Part shown: one piece after another, positions 9,882-18,569 of the stretch
Layout: every line of letters starts with the position of its first letter
Position numbering within the stretch: position 1 is the stretch's first letter
DNA from: Acidovorax sp. Leaf191
Lineage (GTDB): Bacteria > Pseudomonadota > Gammaproteobacteria > Burkholderiales > Burkholderiaceae_C
Direction: 5' to 3'
Assembly: GCF_001424425.1 (NCBI RefSeq)
Contig: NZ_LMPT01000020.1
Span: 115,482-179,481, forward strand
DNA length: 64,000 nt
Program-made: the position numbers and the translations under genes
The notes under the pieces: generated by a model
Databases searched by the model: none
What the model was told of the DNA's origin: nothing
The model's input: only the letters and a program-made list of their open reading frames with translations

Positions 9882-10337
9882 TTACAGACGCTCGTTGTGC
9901 AGCAGCGCACGGCCGATGGCGTTGGGCACGAAGGCGATCGCCTCGCCCGCCACCGACAGCACCACACCCGTGCCGATCACGCTGCAGGTCACCACGGTGC
10001 CCACGGCGTGCGCGGATGCGCCCACGCCGCGGCCCGCCACCTCGACGCTGACCCGGGCGCCGTCCGATGCGCGCTCCAGCAGGTACACCGTGCCGGTGGC
10101 CGATGCCTCCACCGTCTTCACCGTCAGCACCGCACCGGCGACCGACAGGGCCGCGGGCACCGTCACGACCGCGCCAGCGGCGGCAGACGCCACCGAGGCC
10201 GTGCCCACCACCGACGCGATGGGCAGCAGCGACAGCGCGGCCGAGGCCTCGCTCTGCGCCCGTGCGGGCAGGGCAGCCAGCGTGCACAGCAGGCCGGCGG
10301 CCAGGGCAAGGGTCAGGATCTTGGGCAATATCTTCAT
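9882..10337 (-). CDS. Small exported Ala/Val-rich protein
   Basis: A 151-residue protein with a clear Sec signal (MKILPKILTLALAAGLLCTLAALPARAQ). The mature part is dominated by Ala, Val, Ser and Gly, with alternating small and hydrophobic residues, ending IGRALLHNERL. Two or three stretches are hydrophobic enough to be membrane-associated. A good ribosome site (AGGAGTGAAACC) precedes the ATG. It is the first gene of the transcription unit that continues into the DUF2145 gene. Relatives are annotated only as hypothetical proteins next to DUF2145 genes, as far as I recall. I see no catalytic motif. Confidence 0.72.
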   Translation of the reverse strand: MKILPKILTLALAAGLLCTLAALPARAQSEASAALSLLPIASVVGTASVASAAAGAVVTVPAALSVAGAVLTVKTVEASATGTVYLLERASDGARVSVEVAGRGVGASAHAVGTVVTCSVIGTGVVLSVAGEAIAFVPNAIGRALLHNERL

Positions 10338-10441
10338 GGTTTCACTCCTTGCGGAAGGTGCTGCGCAGTAGCGCGGCAGCACCGGATTTTTCAGGGCAAC
10401 CTCCGAGCATCCGCCATGGCTTCATGGCGGACGCCGGAAAC

Positions 10442-10936
10442 TCAGCTGGCGTTGTTACCAGACGTAGCAGGATGTGCTGCGGCCGCTTCGCGGCGGCCTT
10501 GCAGGCGCGCTTCGAGCAGGTCCGCCTCGTGGCGGTCGCGCAGCATCTTGGCCAGCGTGAACGCGGTGGTGATCAGGTACAGCCAGCTCACGCCCAGAAA
10601 GGCCTTGTAGGTCACGTTGATCTCCATGCCGAACAGGCCCCATCCGGTGAGGCCCATGGCCACCACGAAGCCGCCCCAGACCACCAGCTTCCACATCGGT
10701 GTGTCGCCCGCGCCGCGCCGCGCGGCGCTCTCGTTGTCCCGCACGAACTTGGCCAGCACGAACGCGGCCGAGAGGCAGAACACATAGCCCATCACCATGA
10801 ACGCCTGCTCCAGCTGCTCGCCCGGCAGCCAGGCCAGCCCCACGGCGCACAGGAACACGGCGATGCCGAACGAGACCCACACCTGGAGCTGCCATGCACG
10901 GGTGTCACGCTGGATGAGGGTGGAAGAAGACGACAT
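10442..10936 (-). CDS. YiaA/YiaB-like inner membrane protein
   Basis: A 164-residue integral membrane protein with four hydrophobic segments arranged as two helical pairs. These correspond to two copies of the yiaA/B two-helix domain: one in VWVSFGIAVFLCAVGLAWLP / AFMVMGYVFCLSAAFVLAKFVRD, the other in WKLVVWGGFVVAMGLTGWGLF / AFLGVSWLYLITTAFTLAKMLRD. Both copies end with the same (F/M)-(V/L)-RD motif, which shows the internal duplication. The C-terminal tail is charged and Ala-rich. The biochemical function of the family is unknown. The gene is separated by about 100 bp from the next minus-strand gene and may have its own promoter. Confidence 0.82.
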   Translation of the reverse strand: MSSSSTLIQRDTRAWQLQVWVSFGIAVFLCAVGLAWLPGEQLEQAFMVMGYVFCLSAAFVLAKFVRDNESAARRGAGDTPMWKLVVWGGFVVAMGLTGWGLFGMEINVTYKAFLGVSWLYLITTAFTLAKMLRDRHEADLLEARLQGRREAAAAHPATSGNNAS

Positions 10937-11165
10937 ACAAGTGGGGTGGCCTGAAAGGGCCGTGGTTGAACACGCAGCGGATAGTGCCGCGCCGGCCCGC
11001 CACCGCCGCCAACGGGTTGCGCCAGTGGCGGCTGCCCGGCTCGTCGGTATCGAATGGCGATACTTTCATCGCATGGACCGGGGCACCTGGGCGACAGGAT
11101 TGCACCGGCTTGTCTTTGACAATCGCAGCCTTTGACTGCTGCAACGCCCGCACGGAGACCGCCCC

Positions 11166-12365
11166 ATGACCACCGCCAAACCCTTTGACATCGTCGTCCA
11201 CGGCGCCACCGGCTTCACCGGCCGCCTCGTCGTCGAATACCTGCTGCAGCGCTACCCCGCCGGCAGCGGCCTGCGCTGGGCCATGGGCGGGCGCAGCGCC
11301 GACAAGCTGGCCGCCGTGCGCGACGAAGTCGGCGCCCCTGCGGACACCCCGCTGATCGTGACCGACAGCACCGACCCCGCCAGCCTGCAGGCCCTGATGG
11401 CCCAGACCCGCCTGGTGCTGACCACCGTGGGCCCCTACCAGCTGTACGGCAACGAACTCGTGGCCGCCTGCGCCGCGGCCGGCGTGGACTATGTGGACCT
11501 GTGTGGCGAGCCCGCCTGGATGCGCCAGATGATCGACGCGCACGAAGCCGCCGCCCAAGCCAGCGGCGCGCGCATCGTGTTCTCGTGCGGGTTCGACTCC
11601 ATCCCGTTCGACCTGGGCGTGTTCCTGCTGCAAAAGGAATTCGGCCAGCGCTTCGGCCACCCCGCACCGCGCGTGCGCGGCCGGGTGCGCAAGATGAAGG
11701 GCACGTTCTCGGGCGGCACCGCCGCCAGCCTGAAGGCGACCATGGCCGCCGCCGCCGGCAACCCCGCCGTGCTGGACCTGCTCAAGAACCCGTTCTCGCT
11801 CACGCCCGGCTTCGAAGGCCCGCGCCAGCCCACCGGCCACAAGCCCATGGTGGACGAGGCCCTGGCAGGCCCGGGCGGTGAGGGGGTGTGGGTCGCCCCC
11901 TTCGTGATGGCCGCGATCAACACGCGCAACGTGCACCGCTCCAACTTCCTGCTGCAGCACGCCTATGGCGCCGACTTTGTCTACGACGAGATGCTGATCA
12001 CCGGCACCGGCGAGCAGGGCGAAGCCATCGCCAACGCCGTGGCGAGCGACAAGTCGCTCGGCTCCGACAAGGGCCCCAAGCCCGGCGAAGGCCCCTCGCG
12101 CGAAGAGCGCGATGCGGGCTTCTACGACGTGCTGTTCCTCGGCACCGACGCGGCAGGCAACACCCTGCGCGTGGGCGTGAAGGGCGACCGCGACCCGGGC
12201 TACGGCTCCACCTCCAAGATGATCGCCGAGGCCGCCGTGTGCCTGCTGCAGGACGCCACAGGCACCCCCGGCGGCATCTGGACCACAGCCCCGGCCATGG
12301 GCGATGCGCTGATGAAGCGGCTGCAGGCGAACGCGGGGCTGAGCTTCGAGGTCGAAGCCGGCTGA
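11166..12365 (+). CDS. Saccharopine dehydrogenase-like NAD(P) oxidoreductase
   Basis: A 399-residue protein with an N-terminal Rossmann nucleotide site, FDIVVHGATGFTGRLVVEYL (G-x2-G-x2-G). Next come RWAMGGRSADKLAAV, LTTVGPYQLYG and YVDLCGEPAWMRQMID, the signature of the saccharopine-dehydrogenase-like branch that includes the trans-acting enoyl reductases of mycobacteria. The lysine-pathway enzyme itself differs in its C-terminal domain. This branch reduces unsaturated acyl or polyketide intermediates where studied; the substrate here is unknown. The gene is monocistronic on the plus strand, and its ATG follows GGAGACCGCCCC. Confidence 0.85.
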   Translation: MTTAKPFDIVVHGATGFTGRLVVEYLLQRYPAGSGLRWAMGGRSADKLAAVRDEVGAPADTPLIVTDSTDPASLQALMAQTRLVLTTVGPYQLYGNELVAACAAAGVDYVDLCGEPAWMRQMIDAHEAAAQASGARIVFSCGFDSIPFDLGVFLLQKEFGQRFGHPAPRVRGRVRKMKGTFSGGTAASLKATMAAAAGNPAVLDLLKNPFSLTPGFEGPRQPTGHKPMVDEALAGPGGEGVWVAPFVMAAINTRNVHRSNFLLQHAYGADFVYDEMLITGTGEQGEAIANAVASDKSLGSDKGPKPGEGPSREERDAGFYDVLFLGTDAAGNTLRVGVKGDRDPGYGSTSKMIAEAAVCLLQDATGTPGGIWTTAPAMGDALMKRLQANAGLSFEVEAG

Positions 12366-12493
12366 TGGATTGCGCCGCCGGCGCAGTGGCACCGGCTGTC
12401 CGTTTCTGACCGAAGCCCGGCCCGCCACGCCCGGCGCGCGCCCTGCGGCTGGCCGACAATTCCGGCCAGTCCTGCTGCCGCTGCTTCGCCACC

Positions 12494-13414
12494 ATGAACA
12501 CCTCCACCCTGCGCCCCCGCGACCTCTGCCTCGCACTGCTCGTCATCGTGGTCTGGGGCCTCAACTTCGCCGTCATCAAGGTGGGCGTGGCCGACATCCC
12601 GCCCATGCTGCTGGGCGCATTGCGCTACCTGCTGGCGGCCTTCCCGGCGTTGCTGTTCGTGCGGCCGCCCAAGGTGCCGCTGCGCCTGTACCTGCTGTAC
12701 GGCATGACGATGGCCGTGGCCCAGTTCGCGCTGCTGTTCACCGCCATCCACATCGGCATGCCCTCAGGCCTGGCGTCGCTGGTGCTGCAGGCGCAGTCGT
12801 TCTTCACCCTGCTGCTGGCCGCATGGTGGCTGCGCGAGCCGTGGCACGGCAACCAGGTGGCGGGCCTGGCGCTGGCGGCCGTGGGGCTGGTGCTGATCGG
12901 CAGCGCGCACGGCGCGTCCATGCCACTGGCGGGGTTTGCGCTCACCGTGGCGGCGGCGGCGATGTGGGGCTGCGGCAATATCGTGACGCGCGCCGTGGGC
13001 CGGCATGGGCCGATGAACCAGTTCGCCTTCATCGTGTGGTCCAGCCTGGTGGCGCCCCTGCCCTTCGTGGCGCTGTCGCTGTGGATCGACGGGCCCGGCG
13101 CGGTGCTGGCGGCCGTGCAGCACCTGTCTTGGAAGTCGATGGCCGCAGTGGCGTACATCGCGTGGATCTCCACGCTGCTGGGCTTCGGGCTGTGGACGTA
13201 CCTCATGTCGCGCTACCCCGTGAACCGCGTGGCACCCTTCACGCTGCTGGTGCCGGTGGTGGGGCTGACCACGGGCTGGCTGGTGTTTGGCGAGGCGCTG
13301 CAACCCGTGCACTTTGCGGGCGCGGGGCTGCTGATGGCCGGGCTGGCGGTGAATGTGTTCGGTGGGGCGGTGTGGGACCGGCTGACGGGGCGTGCGCGGG
13401 AGTCAGCGCGCTGA
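12494..13414 (+). CDS. eamA: EamA-family amino-acid/metabolite exporter
   Basis: A 306-residue drug/metabolite transporter with ten predicted helices in two EamA repeats, the first beginning LALLVIVVWGLNFAVIKVG and the second FALTVAAAAMWGCGNIVTRAVG. The sequence is closest in my memory to E. coli EamA (YdeD), an inner-membrane exporter of O-acetylserine and cysteine: LLGALRYLLAAFPALLFV and FTAIHIGMPSGLASLVLQAQSFFT are typical. The transported compound is inferred by family only. It follows the oxidoreductase by 128 bp and may have its own promoter. A dispersed inverted repeat lies downstream. Confidence 0.85.
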   Translation: MNTSTLRPRDLCLALLVIVVWGLNFAVIKVGVADIPPMLLGALRYLLAAFPALLFVRPPKVPLRLYLLYGMTMAVAQFALLFTAIHIGMPSGLASLVLQAQSFFTLLLAAWWLREPWHGNQVAGLALAAVGLVLIGSAHGASMPLAGFALTVAAAAMWGCGNIVTRAVGRHGPMNQFAFIVWSSLVAPLPFVALSLWIDGPGAVLAAVQHLSWKSMAAVAYIAWISTLLGFGLWTYLMSRYPVNRVAPFTLLVPVVGLTTGWLVFGEALQPVHFAGAGLLMAGLAVNVFGGAVWDRLTGRARESAR

Positions 13415-13453
13415 GGCCTTCCGATTGCCGCAAAAATCCCAGAACACCACTAC

Positions 13454-13513
13454 CCGTTCACGCTGAGCCTGTCGAAGCGCCGCGCTAGGTTTCGACAGGC
13501 TCAGCCCGAACGG
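13454..13513. repeat. REP-like inverted repeat
   Basis: Two inverted arms, about CCGTTCACGCTGAGCCTG and its near complement CAGGCTCAGCCCGAACGG, with GTCGAA / TTCGAC at their inner ends. This is a 60-bp stem-loop in the gap between two convergent genes. It resembles the REP-type elements common in Burkholderiales genomes. Only one copy is in this window. Confidence 0.7.
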
Positions 13514-13557
13514 TATTGCTTTTTGGGGGGAGCACTCTGGCAGCGCGAGTTGGCGAA

Positions 13558-14076
13558 TCACACCGCCAGCGGTAACTCCGTCGTCGACAGCACATTGCGC
13601 AGCACCATGAACGAGCGCACCTGGCGCACGCCCGGCAGGTACAGCAACTGCTCGGCGTGCAGGCGGTTGAAGCTGTCGTTGTCGCGCGTGCGCACCAGCA
13701 TGAAGTAGTCGAACTCGCCGGTGACCACATGGCATTCCATGCAGCCGGACACCTTGGCCGCGGCCTTCTCGAACGCCGCGAACGAGTCGGGCGTGGAGCG
13801 GTCCAGCACCACGCCGATCATCACCAGCATGCCCGCGCCCACCGCGCGCGGGCTGAGCAGCGCCACGACCTTGTCGATGAGCCCCAGGCGCTTGAGCCGC
13901 TCCACACGGCGCAGGCAGGCGGGCGGGCTCAGGTGCACCTTGGCGGCCAGCGCCACGTTCGACAGCGATGCGTCGCGCTGCAGCAGCCGCAGGATGGCCT
14001 TGTCGGTGCGGTCCAGGGCCTCCAGCGTTTCCTCCGTGGCATCCACATTCTTTGCACGAACTTTTGTTGCGCTCAT
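13558..14076 (-). CDS. acdR: Lrp/AsnC regulator of acdS
   Basis: An Lrp/AsnC-family regulator of 172 residues from the ATG at 14076; an in-frame ATG at 14106 would add ten residues, and neither has a strong ribosome site. The N-terminal HTH covers LDRTDKAILRLLQRDASLSNVALAAKVHLSPPACLRRVERL. The C-terminal RAM domain has the effector-type segment ECHVVTGEFDYFMLVRTRDNDSF. It is divergent from the ACC deaminase gene, the arrangement in which AcdR activates acdS in response to ACC and the AcdB partner. The name rests on that context and family, not on a unique motif. Confidence 0.85.
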   Translation of the reverse strand: MSATKVRAKNVDATEETLEALDRTDKAILRLLQRDASLSNVALAAKVHLSPPACLRRVERLKRLGLIDKVVALLSPRAVGAGMLVMIGVVLDRSTPDSFAAFEKAAAKVSGCMECHVVTGEFDYFMLVRTRDNDSFNRLHAEQLLYLPGVRQVRSFMVLRNVLSTTELPLAV

Positions 14077-14236
14077 TTGCTCATCACCAAAATTTCCATC
14101 ATCCATTATTCATTGACCAGCATCGAAACGCCAAATTTCACGCAGAGTTCACAACCCCGTTAGGTGCGTGTTTTCCTACGATGGATGCACGGCAGACGCC
14201 CCGGTCTGCGCCCCATCACCGCTTGAGGAAACCGCC
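14077..14236. promoter_or_regulatory. acdR-acdS divergent control region
   Basis: This AT-richer stretch between the divergent regulator and acdS is where Lrp-type and anaerobic (Fnr-type) control sites lie in well-studied acdS systems. I see AT-rich runs at about 14085-14110 but cannot mark an exact operator. Confidence 0.4.
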
Positions 14237-15253
14237 ATGAACCTGCAGAAATTCGCCCGCCATCCGCTCACCTTCGGGCCCTCGCCCATCACCGCGCTGC
14301 CGCGCCTGTCGGCCCACCTGGGCGGCAAGGTGCACCTGTATGCCAAGCGCGAGGACTGCAACTCGGGCCTGGCCTTCGGCGGCAACAAGACGCGCAAGCT
14401 CGAATACCTCATCCCCGAGGCGATTGCGGGCGGCTACGACACGCTGGTCTCCATCGGCGGCATCCAGTCCAACCAGACGCGCCAGGTGGCCGCCGTGGCC
14501 GCGCACCTGGGCATGAAGTGCGTGCTGGTGCAGGAGAACTGGGTCAACTACTCCGACGCGGTGTACGACCGCGTGGGCAACATCGAGATGAGCCGCATCA
14601 TGGGCGCCGACGTGCGCCTGGATGCCGCGGGCTTCGACATCGGCATCCGCCCCAGCTGGGAGCAGGCCATGGAAGACGTGAAGAAGGCCGGCGGCAAGCC
14701 CTTCCCCATCCCGGCCGGCTGCTCCGAGCACCCGTACGGCGGCCTGGGCTTCGTGGGCTTTGCCGAAGAAGTGCGCCAGCAGGAAAAAGAGCTGGGCTTC
14801 CAGTTCGACTACATCGTCGTGTGCTCGGTCACGGGCAGCACGCAGGCCGGCATGGTGGTGGGCTTTGCGGCCGACGGCCGGGCGCGCAAGGTGATCGGCA
14901 TCGACGCATCGGCCAAGCCCGAAAAGACCCATGCCCAGGTGCTGCGCATCGCGCAGAACACGGCCAAGCTGGTGGAGCTGGGCCAGGAGATCACAGCCGA
15001 GGACGTGGTGCTGGACACGCGCTACGGCGGCCCGGAATACGGCCTGCCCAACGAGGGCACGCTCGAAGCCATCCGCCTGTGCGCTCGCCAGGAAGGCATG
15101 CTCACCGACCCGGTGTACGAAGGCAAGTCCATGCACGGCATGATCGACATGGTGCGCAAGGGCGAATTCCCCGAAGGCTCTCGCGTTCTGTACGCGCACC
15201 TGGGAGGGGTGCCGGCGCTCAACGCCTACAGCTTTCTTTTTCGCAACGGCTGA
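14237..15253 (+). CDS. acdS: 1-aminocyclopropane-1-carboxylate deaminase
   Basis: A PLP enzyme that cleaves the plant ethylene precursor ACC to 2-oxobutanoate and ammonia. The 338-residue length is exactly that of the family. The residues that separate true ACC deaminases from D-cysteine desulfhydrases are all present: K51 (Schiff-base lysine in [11 protein letters not shown]), S78 ([10 protein letters not shown]), Y294 and E295 (DPVYEGKS), and L322 ([10 protein letters not shown]). A ribosome site (TTGAGGAA) precedes the ATG. It is divergent from the Lrp-type regulator. The enzyme lets soil and plant-associated bacteria use ACC as nitrogen source and lower plant ethylene. Assignment is very secure. 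Confidence 0.97.
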   Translation: MNLQKFARHPLTFGPSPITALPRLSAHLGGKVHLYAKREDCNSGLAFGGNKTRKLEYLIPEAIAGGYDTLVSIGGIQSNQTRQVAAVAAHLGMKCVLVQENWVNYSDAVYDRVGNIEMSRIMGADVRLDAAGFDIGIRPSWEQAMEDVKKAGGKPFPIPAGCSEHPYGGLGFVGFAEEVRQQEKELGFQFDYIVVCSVTGSTQAGMVVGFAADGRARKVIGIDASAKPEKTHAQVLRIAQNTAKLVELGQEITAEDVVLDTRYGGPEYGLPNEGTLEAIRLCARQEGMLTDPVYEGKSMHGMIDMVRKGEFPEGSRVLYAHLGGVPALNAYSFLFRNG

Positions 15254-15542
15254 CGCGCCGCGCGAGGAGACCGACCAGCAGCGCCTGTGCCGGCTGGCCG
15301 GGCTCTCCGTGATCTGAGCACCTCCGCCTTTTTTCCTTTGCGTTTCCTCAGACCCGTGCACGCCGCCGGGTCCCGCCGCCATGGCATCGGGCCTTCCCGG
15401 GTCCATGGCGGCTGACCGAACTTCCGTGGTAGCGACAGGCCCTGGCGGGCCGCCAGAGCGAAACGAAGACTGGCGCATCCTGGACCCTGTCCGCAGGTAG
15501 CAACGGCTGAACACAACCAGCCCTCATCCGAAGGATCGCCGA

Positions 15543-16544
15543 ATGAACCGCTTGCCTCTGACGCGACGCACTGGCGTCGCCCTGTCCCTTGCTGCGATCG
15601 CAGCCACCGCAGGCCTGGGTCTATCGCCGCTGGCCCGCGCCGACGGCTACCCCGCCAAACCCGTCCAGCTCATCGTGCCCTTCCCGCCCGGCGGCGCGGT
15701 GGACATCGTGGGCCGGCTCATCAGCAAGAAGCTGGGCGAACGCCTGGGCCAGGCGGTGGTGATCGAGAACAAGGCGGGCGCGGGCACCATCGTGGGCGCA
15801 TCGTTCGTGGCCAATGCCCCGGCGGACGGCTACACGCTGCTGATCAGCTCGGGCTCCACCTTCACCGTCAACCCCGCCCTCAACAACAAGCTGCCCTACG
15901 ACCCGGTCAAGAGCTTCGAGCCCATCGGCATGGTGGCGCGCGTGCCGCTCATCCTGCTGGCCCACCGCGATGTACCGGTGATCAACCTGAAGCAGCTGGT
16001 CGCCGCGGTGAACCGCGCGCCGGACAAGTTCTCGTACGGCTCGTTCGGCAGCGGCACCACCGGCCATTTCGCAGCCGAGCTGATGTGGTCGGCCACCGGC
16101 GTGAAGCTGATGCACGTGCCCTACCGCGGCAGCGCGCCCGCCATGAGCGATTTGATCGGCGGGCAGATCCCGTTCACCATCGACACGGTGGCCGCCGCAT
16201 TGCCGCAGCTCAAGGGCGGCAAGATCAAGCCCATCGTGGTCACGGGCGCCACGCGGGCCACGCAGCTGCCCGATGTGCCCACGGTGGCCGAAAGCGGCTT
16301 TGCGGGCTTTGCTGCGGATTCGTGGCTGGCGGTGGTGGCGCCGCGCGGCCTGCCTGCCGATGCCAAGGCCAAGCTGGGCAAGGCGCTGGCCGAGACCATG
16401 GCCGATGCCGAGATCCGCAGCAAGCTCATCGCCAGCGGGCTGGAGCAGGCCTATGCCAGCGGCGACGCGGTGCAGGCGCAGATCGAGGACGAGCTGCCGC
16501 GCATGCGGGCGATTGCTCAGCGCGCGAACATCAAGGCGGAGTGA
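15543..16544 (+). CDS. Bug-family (TctC-like) periplasmic solute receptor
   Basis: A 333-residue extracytoplasmic binding protein of the tripartite tricarboxylate transporter family. A signal peptide (about 1-33, ending ARA) precedes YPAKPVQLIVPFPPGGAVDIVGRLI, the family hallmark, then VVIENKAGAGTIVGASFVANAPADGYTLL and MHVPYRGSAPAMSDLIGG. Betaproteobacteria carry large numbers of such receptors, mostly without adjacent TctAB membrane genes, as here. The ligand, probably a carboxylate, is not predictable. It lies 289 bp after acdS in the same direction. That gap holds no gene I can support, so a shared transcript is possible but not shown. Confidence 0.92.
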   Translation: MNRLPLTRRTGVALSLAAIAATAGLGLSPLARADGYPAKPVQLIVPFPPGGAVDIVGRLISKKLGERLGQAVVIENKAGAGTIVGASFVANAPADGYTLLISSGSTFTVNPALNNKLPYDPVKSFEPIGMVARVPLILLAHRDVPVINLKQLVAAVNRAPDKFSYGSFGSGTTGHFAAELMWSATGVKLMHVPYRGSAPAMSDLIGGQIPFTIDTVAAALPQLKGGKIKPIVVTGATRATQLPDVPTVAESGFAGFAADSWLAVVAPRGLPADAKAKLGKALAETMADAEIRSKLIASGLEQAYASGDAVQAQIEDELPRMRAIAQRANIKAE

Positions 16545-16601
16545 GCGGGACCGCGGCGCGCGTACCCACCGTGGGCGCGGGCCGTTGACAGCAAACCAGG
16601 C

Positions 16602-18569
16602 TCAGAGCAGGCGCGCCACCTGCTCGCGCAGCGTGGCCGGCTGCACGTCGCGCGCAGCAATCGGCGCGCCGACATTCAAGCCCACGCGGCTGTAGAACCC
16701 GCGGCGGAACGGCCGCACCATGGCGCCGCCTTTTTCGATGCGGCTGAAGTACGAGCCCCACAGGTTGATCAGCGCCATGGGGATCACGGGCGCCTCGACG
16801 CCTTCTTCGCGCGCACGTTCGATGATCTTCATGATGCCGCCCTTGAACTCCTGCAGCTGGCCGTCCTTGGTGATGCCGCCTTCGGGGAAGATGGCCAGCA
16901 AGTCGCCCTCGCGCAGCACCTGGGCCGCGCGCTCGAAGGCCGCGTCGTAGGTCGCGGGGTCTTCCTTGTACGGCGCGATCGGGATCGCCTTGGCCAGGCG
17001 GAACAGCCAGCCCAGCACCGGCACGCGGAAGATGCGGTGGTCCATCACGAAATAGATGGGGCGCGGGCTGGCGGCCATGAGCAGCACCGCGTCGATGAAG
17101 CTTACGTGGTTGCACGCCAGGATGGCCGCGCCGGTGGTGGGCAGGTGCTGGTCGCCCTGCACCTTGAAGCGGTACACGAAGCGCGACGAGACCCAGGCCA
17201 CGAAGCGCAGCAGGTACTCGGGCACCAGCATGAAGATGTAGAACGCCACCACCGCGTTGGCCAGGCCGGTGAAGAGGAAGATCTGCGGCACCGTGAAGCC
17301 CGCGCCCAGCAGGGCCCCGGCGATCAGCGAGCTGCCGATCATGAACAGCGCATTCAGGATGTTGTTGGCCGCGATGATGCGCGCGCGGTGCGTGGGCTGG
17401 CTGCGCATCTGGATCAGCGCGTACATGGGCACGCTGTACAGGCCGGCGAACAGGCTCAGCAGCGCCAGGTCGATCATCACGCGCCAGTGCTGGCTTTGCG
17501 ACAGGAAGGTGGCCAGGCCCATGATCTCGGACGCAGGCAGGCTGCGCGACGCGAAGTACAGGTCGATGGAGAACACGCTCATGCCGATGGCCCCGAGCGG
17601 CACCAGGCCGATCTCGACATGGCGGCGCGAGAGCACCTCGCACAGCAGCGAGCCGATGCCGATGCCGATGGAGAACACCACCAAGAGCAGCGATGCCACC
17701 TGCTCGTTGCCGTGCAGCACCTCCTTGGCCAGGCTCGGAAATTGGCTCAGGAACACCGCACCGAAGAACCACATCCAGCTGATGCCCAAGAGCGAGCGGA
17801 ACACCACGACGTTCTGCCGCGCCAGCTGCAGGTTGCGCCAGGTTTCGGTGAAAGGGTTCCAGTTGATGGTGAGGCCCGGGTCGGTGGCCGGCACCGACGG
17901 GATGAACTGCGCCACCACCCGCCCCACCAGCGCCAGCGCCACACAGGCGATGGCCACCGTGGTGTGGCCGATGCCGGGCAGCGCCACCAGCAGGCCGCCC
18001 GCCACGTTGCCCAGCAAGATGGCCACGAAGGTGCCCATTTCGACCATGCCGTTGCCGCCGGTGAGCTCGCGCTCGCTCAGCACCTGGGGCATGTAGGCGA
18101 ACTTGACCGGCCCGAACAGCGTGGAGTGCACGCCCATCAGGAAGGTGCACAGCAGCAGGATGGGCACGTTGCCCGCGACGAACCCGGCGGCCGCCACGAG
18201 CATGATGGCGATCTCCAGGTTCTTCACGAAGCGGATCATCTTCGTCTTGTCGTACTTGTCGGTCAGCTGGCCCGACGTGGCCGAGAACAGCAGGAACGGC
18301 AGGATGAACAACGCGCCGATCACCAGCCCCGCCATCGCCGGCGGCAGCCAGCCCACGCTGAGCTGGTAGGTCACCATCACGGTGAAGGCGAACTTGAAGA
18401 GGTTGTCGTTGGCCGCGCCGGAGAACTGCGTCCAGAAGAACGGGGCGAAACGCCGCTGGCGCAGCAGCGCGAACTGGTTCGGGTCCTCATGACCATGTTG
18501 CCCGTGGGCGGCGTGGCCTGGGGCCTGCGCGGCGGGCACGCTCGATGCGGTGGTCTCGGCGGGGGTCAT
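16602..18569 (-). CDS. MFS lysophospholipid transporter-acyltransferase fusion
   Basis: A 655-residue two-domain protein. Residues about 30-430 are a 12-helix major facilitator domain like LplT (FFWTQFSGAANDNLFKFAF, GPVKFAYMPQVL). The C-terminal 200 residues are a PlsC-type 1-acyltransferase with the HX4D motif (H488-VSFI-D493 within NHVSFIDAVLL) and FPEGGITKDG. This matches the LplT-Aas arrangement for flipping and re-acylating lysophospholipids at the inner membrane, but without the C-terminal acyl-ACP synthetase domain of full Aas. AGGAGAAACGC precedes the ATG. The start codon overlaps the stop of the upstream CREST gene as ATGA, so the two are translationally coupled. Confidence 0.9.
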   Translation of the reverse strand: MTPAETTASSVPAAQAPGHAAHGQHGHEDPNQFALLRQRRFAPFFWTQFSGAANDNLFKFAFTVMVTYQLSVGWLPPAMAGLVIGALFILPFLLFSATSGQLTDKYDKTKMIRFVKNLEIAIMLVAAAGFVAGNVPILLLCTFLMGVHSTLFGPVKFAYMPQVLSERELTGGNGMVEMGTFVAILLGNVAGGLLVALPGIGHTTVAIACVALALVGRVVAQFIPSVPATDPGLTINWNPFTETWRNLQLARQNVVVFRSLLGISWMWFFGAVFLSQFPSLAKEVLHGNEQVASLLLVVFSIGIGIGSLLCEVLSRRHVEIGLVPLGAIGMSVFSIDLYFASRSLPASEIMGLATFLSQSQHWRVMIDLALLSLFAGLYSVPMYALIQMRSQPTHRARIIAANNILNALFMIGSSLIAGALLGAGFTVPQIFLFTGLANAVVAFYIFMLVPEYLLRFVAWVSSRFVYRFKVQGDQHLPTTGAAILACNHVSFIDAVLLMAASPRPIYFVMDHRIFRVPVLGWLFRLAKAIPIAPYKEDPATYDAAFERAAQVLREGDLLAIFPEGGITKDGQLQEFKGGIMKIIERAREEGVEAPVIPMALINLWGSYFSRIEKGGAMVRPFRRGFYSRVGLNVGAPIAARDVQPATLREQVARLL

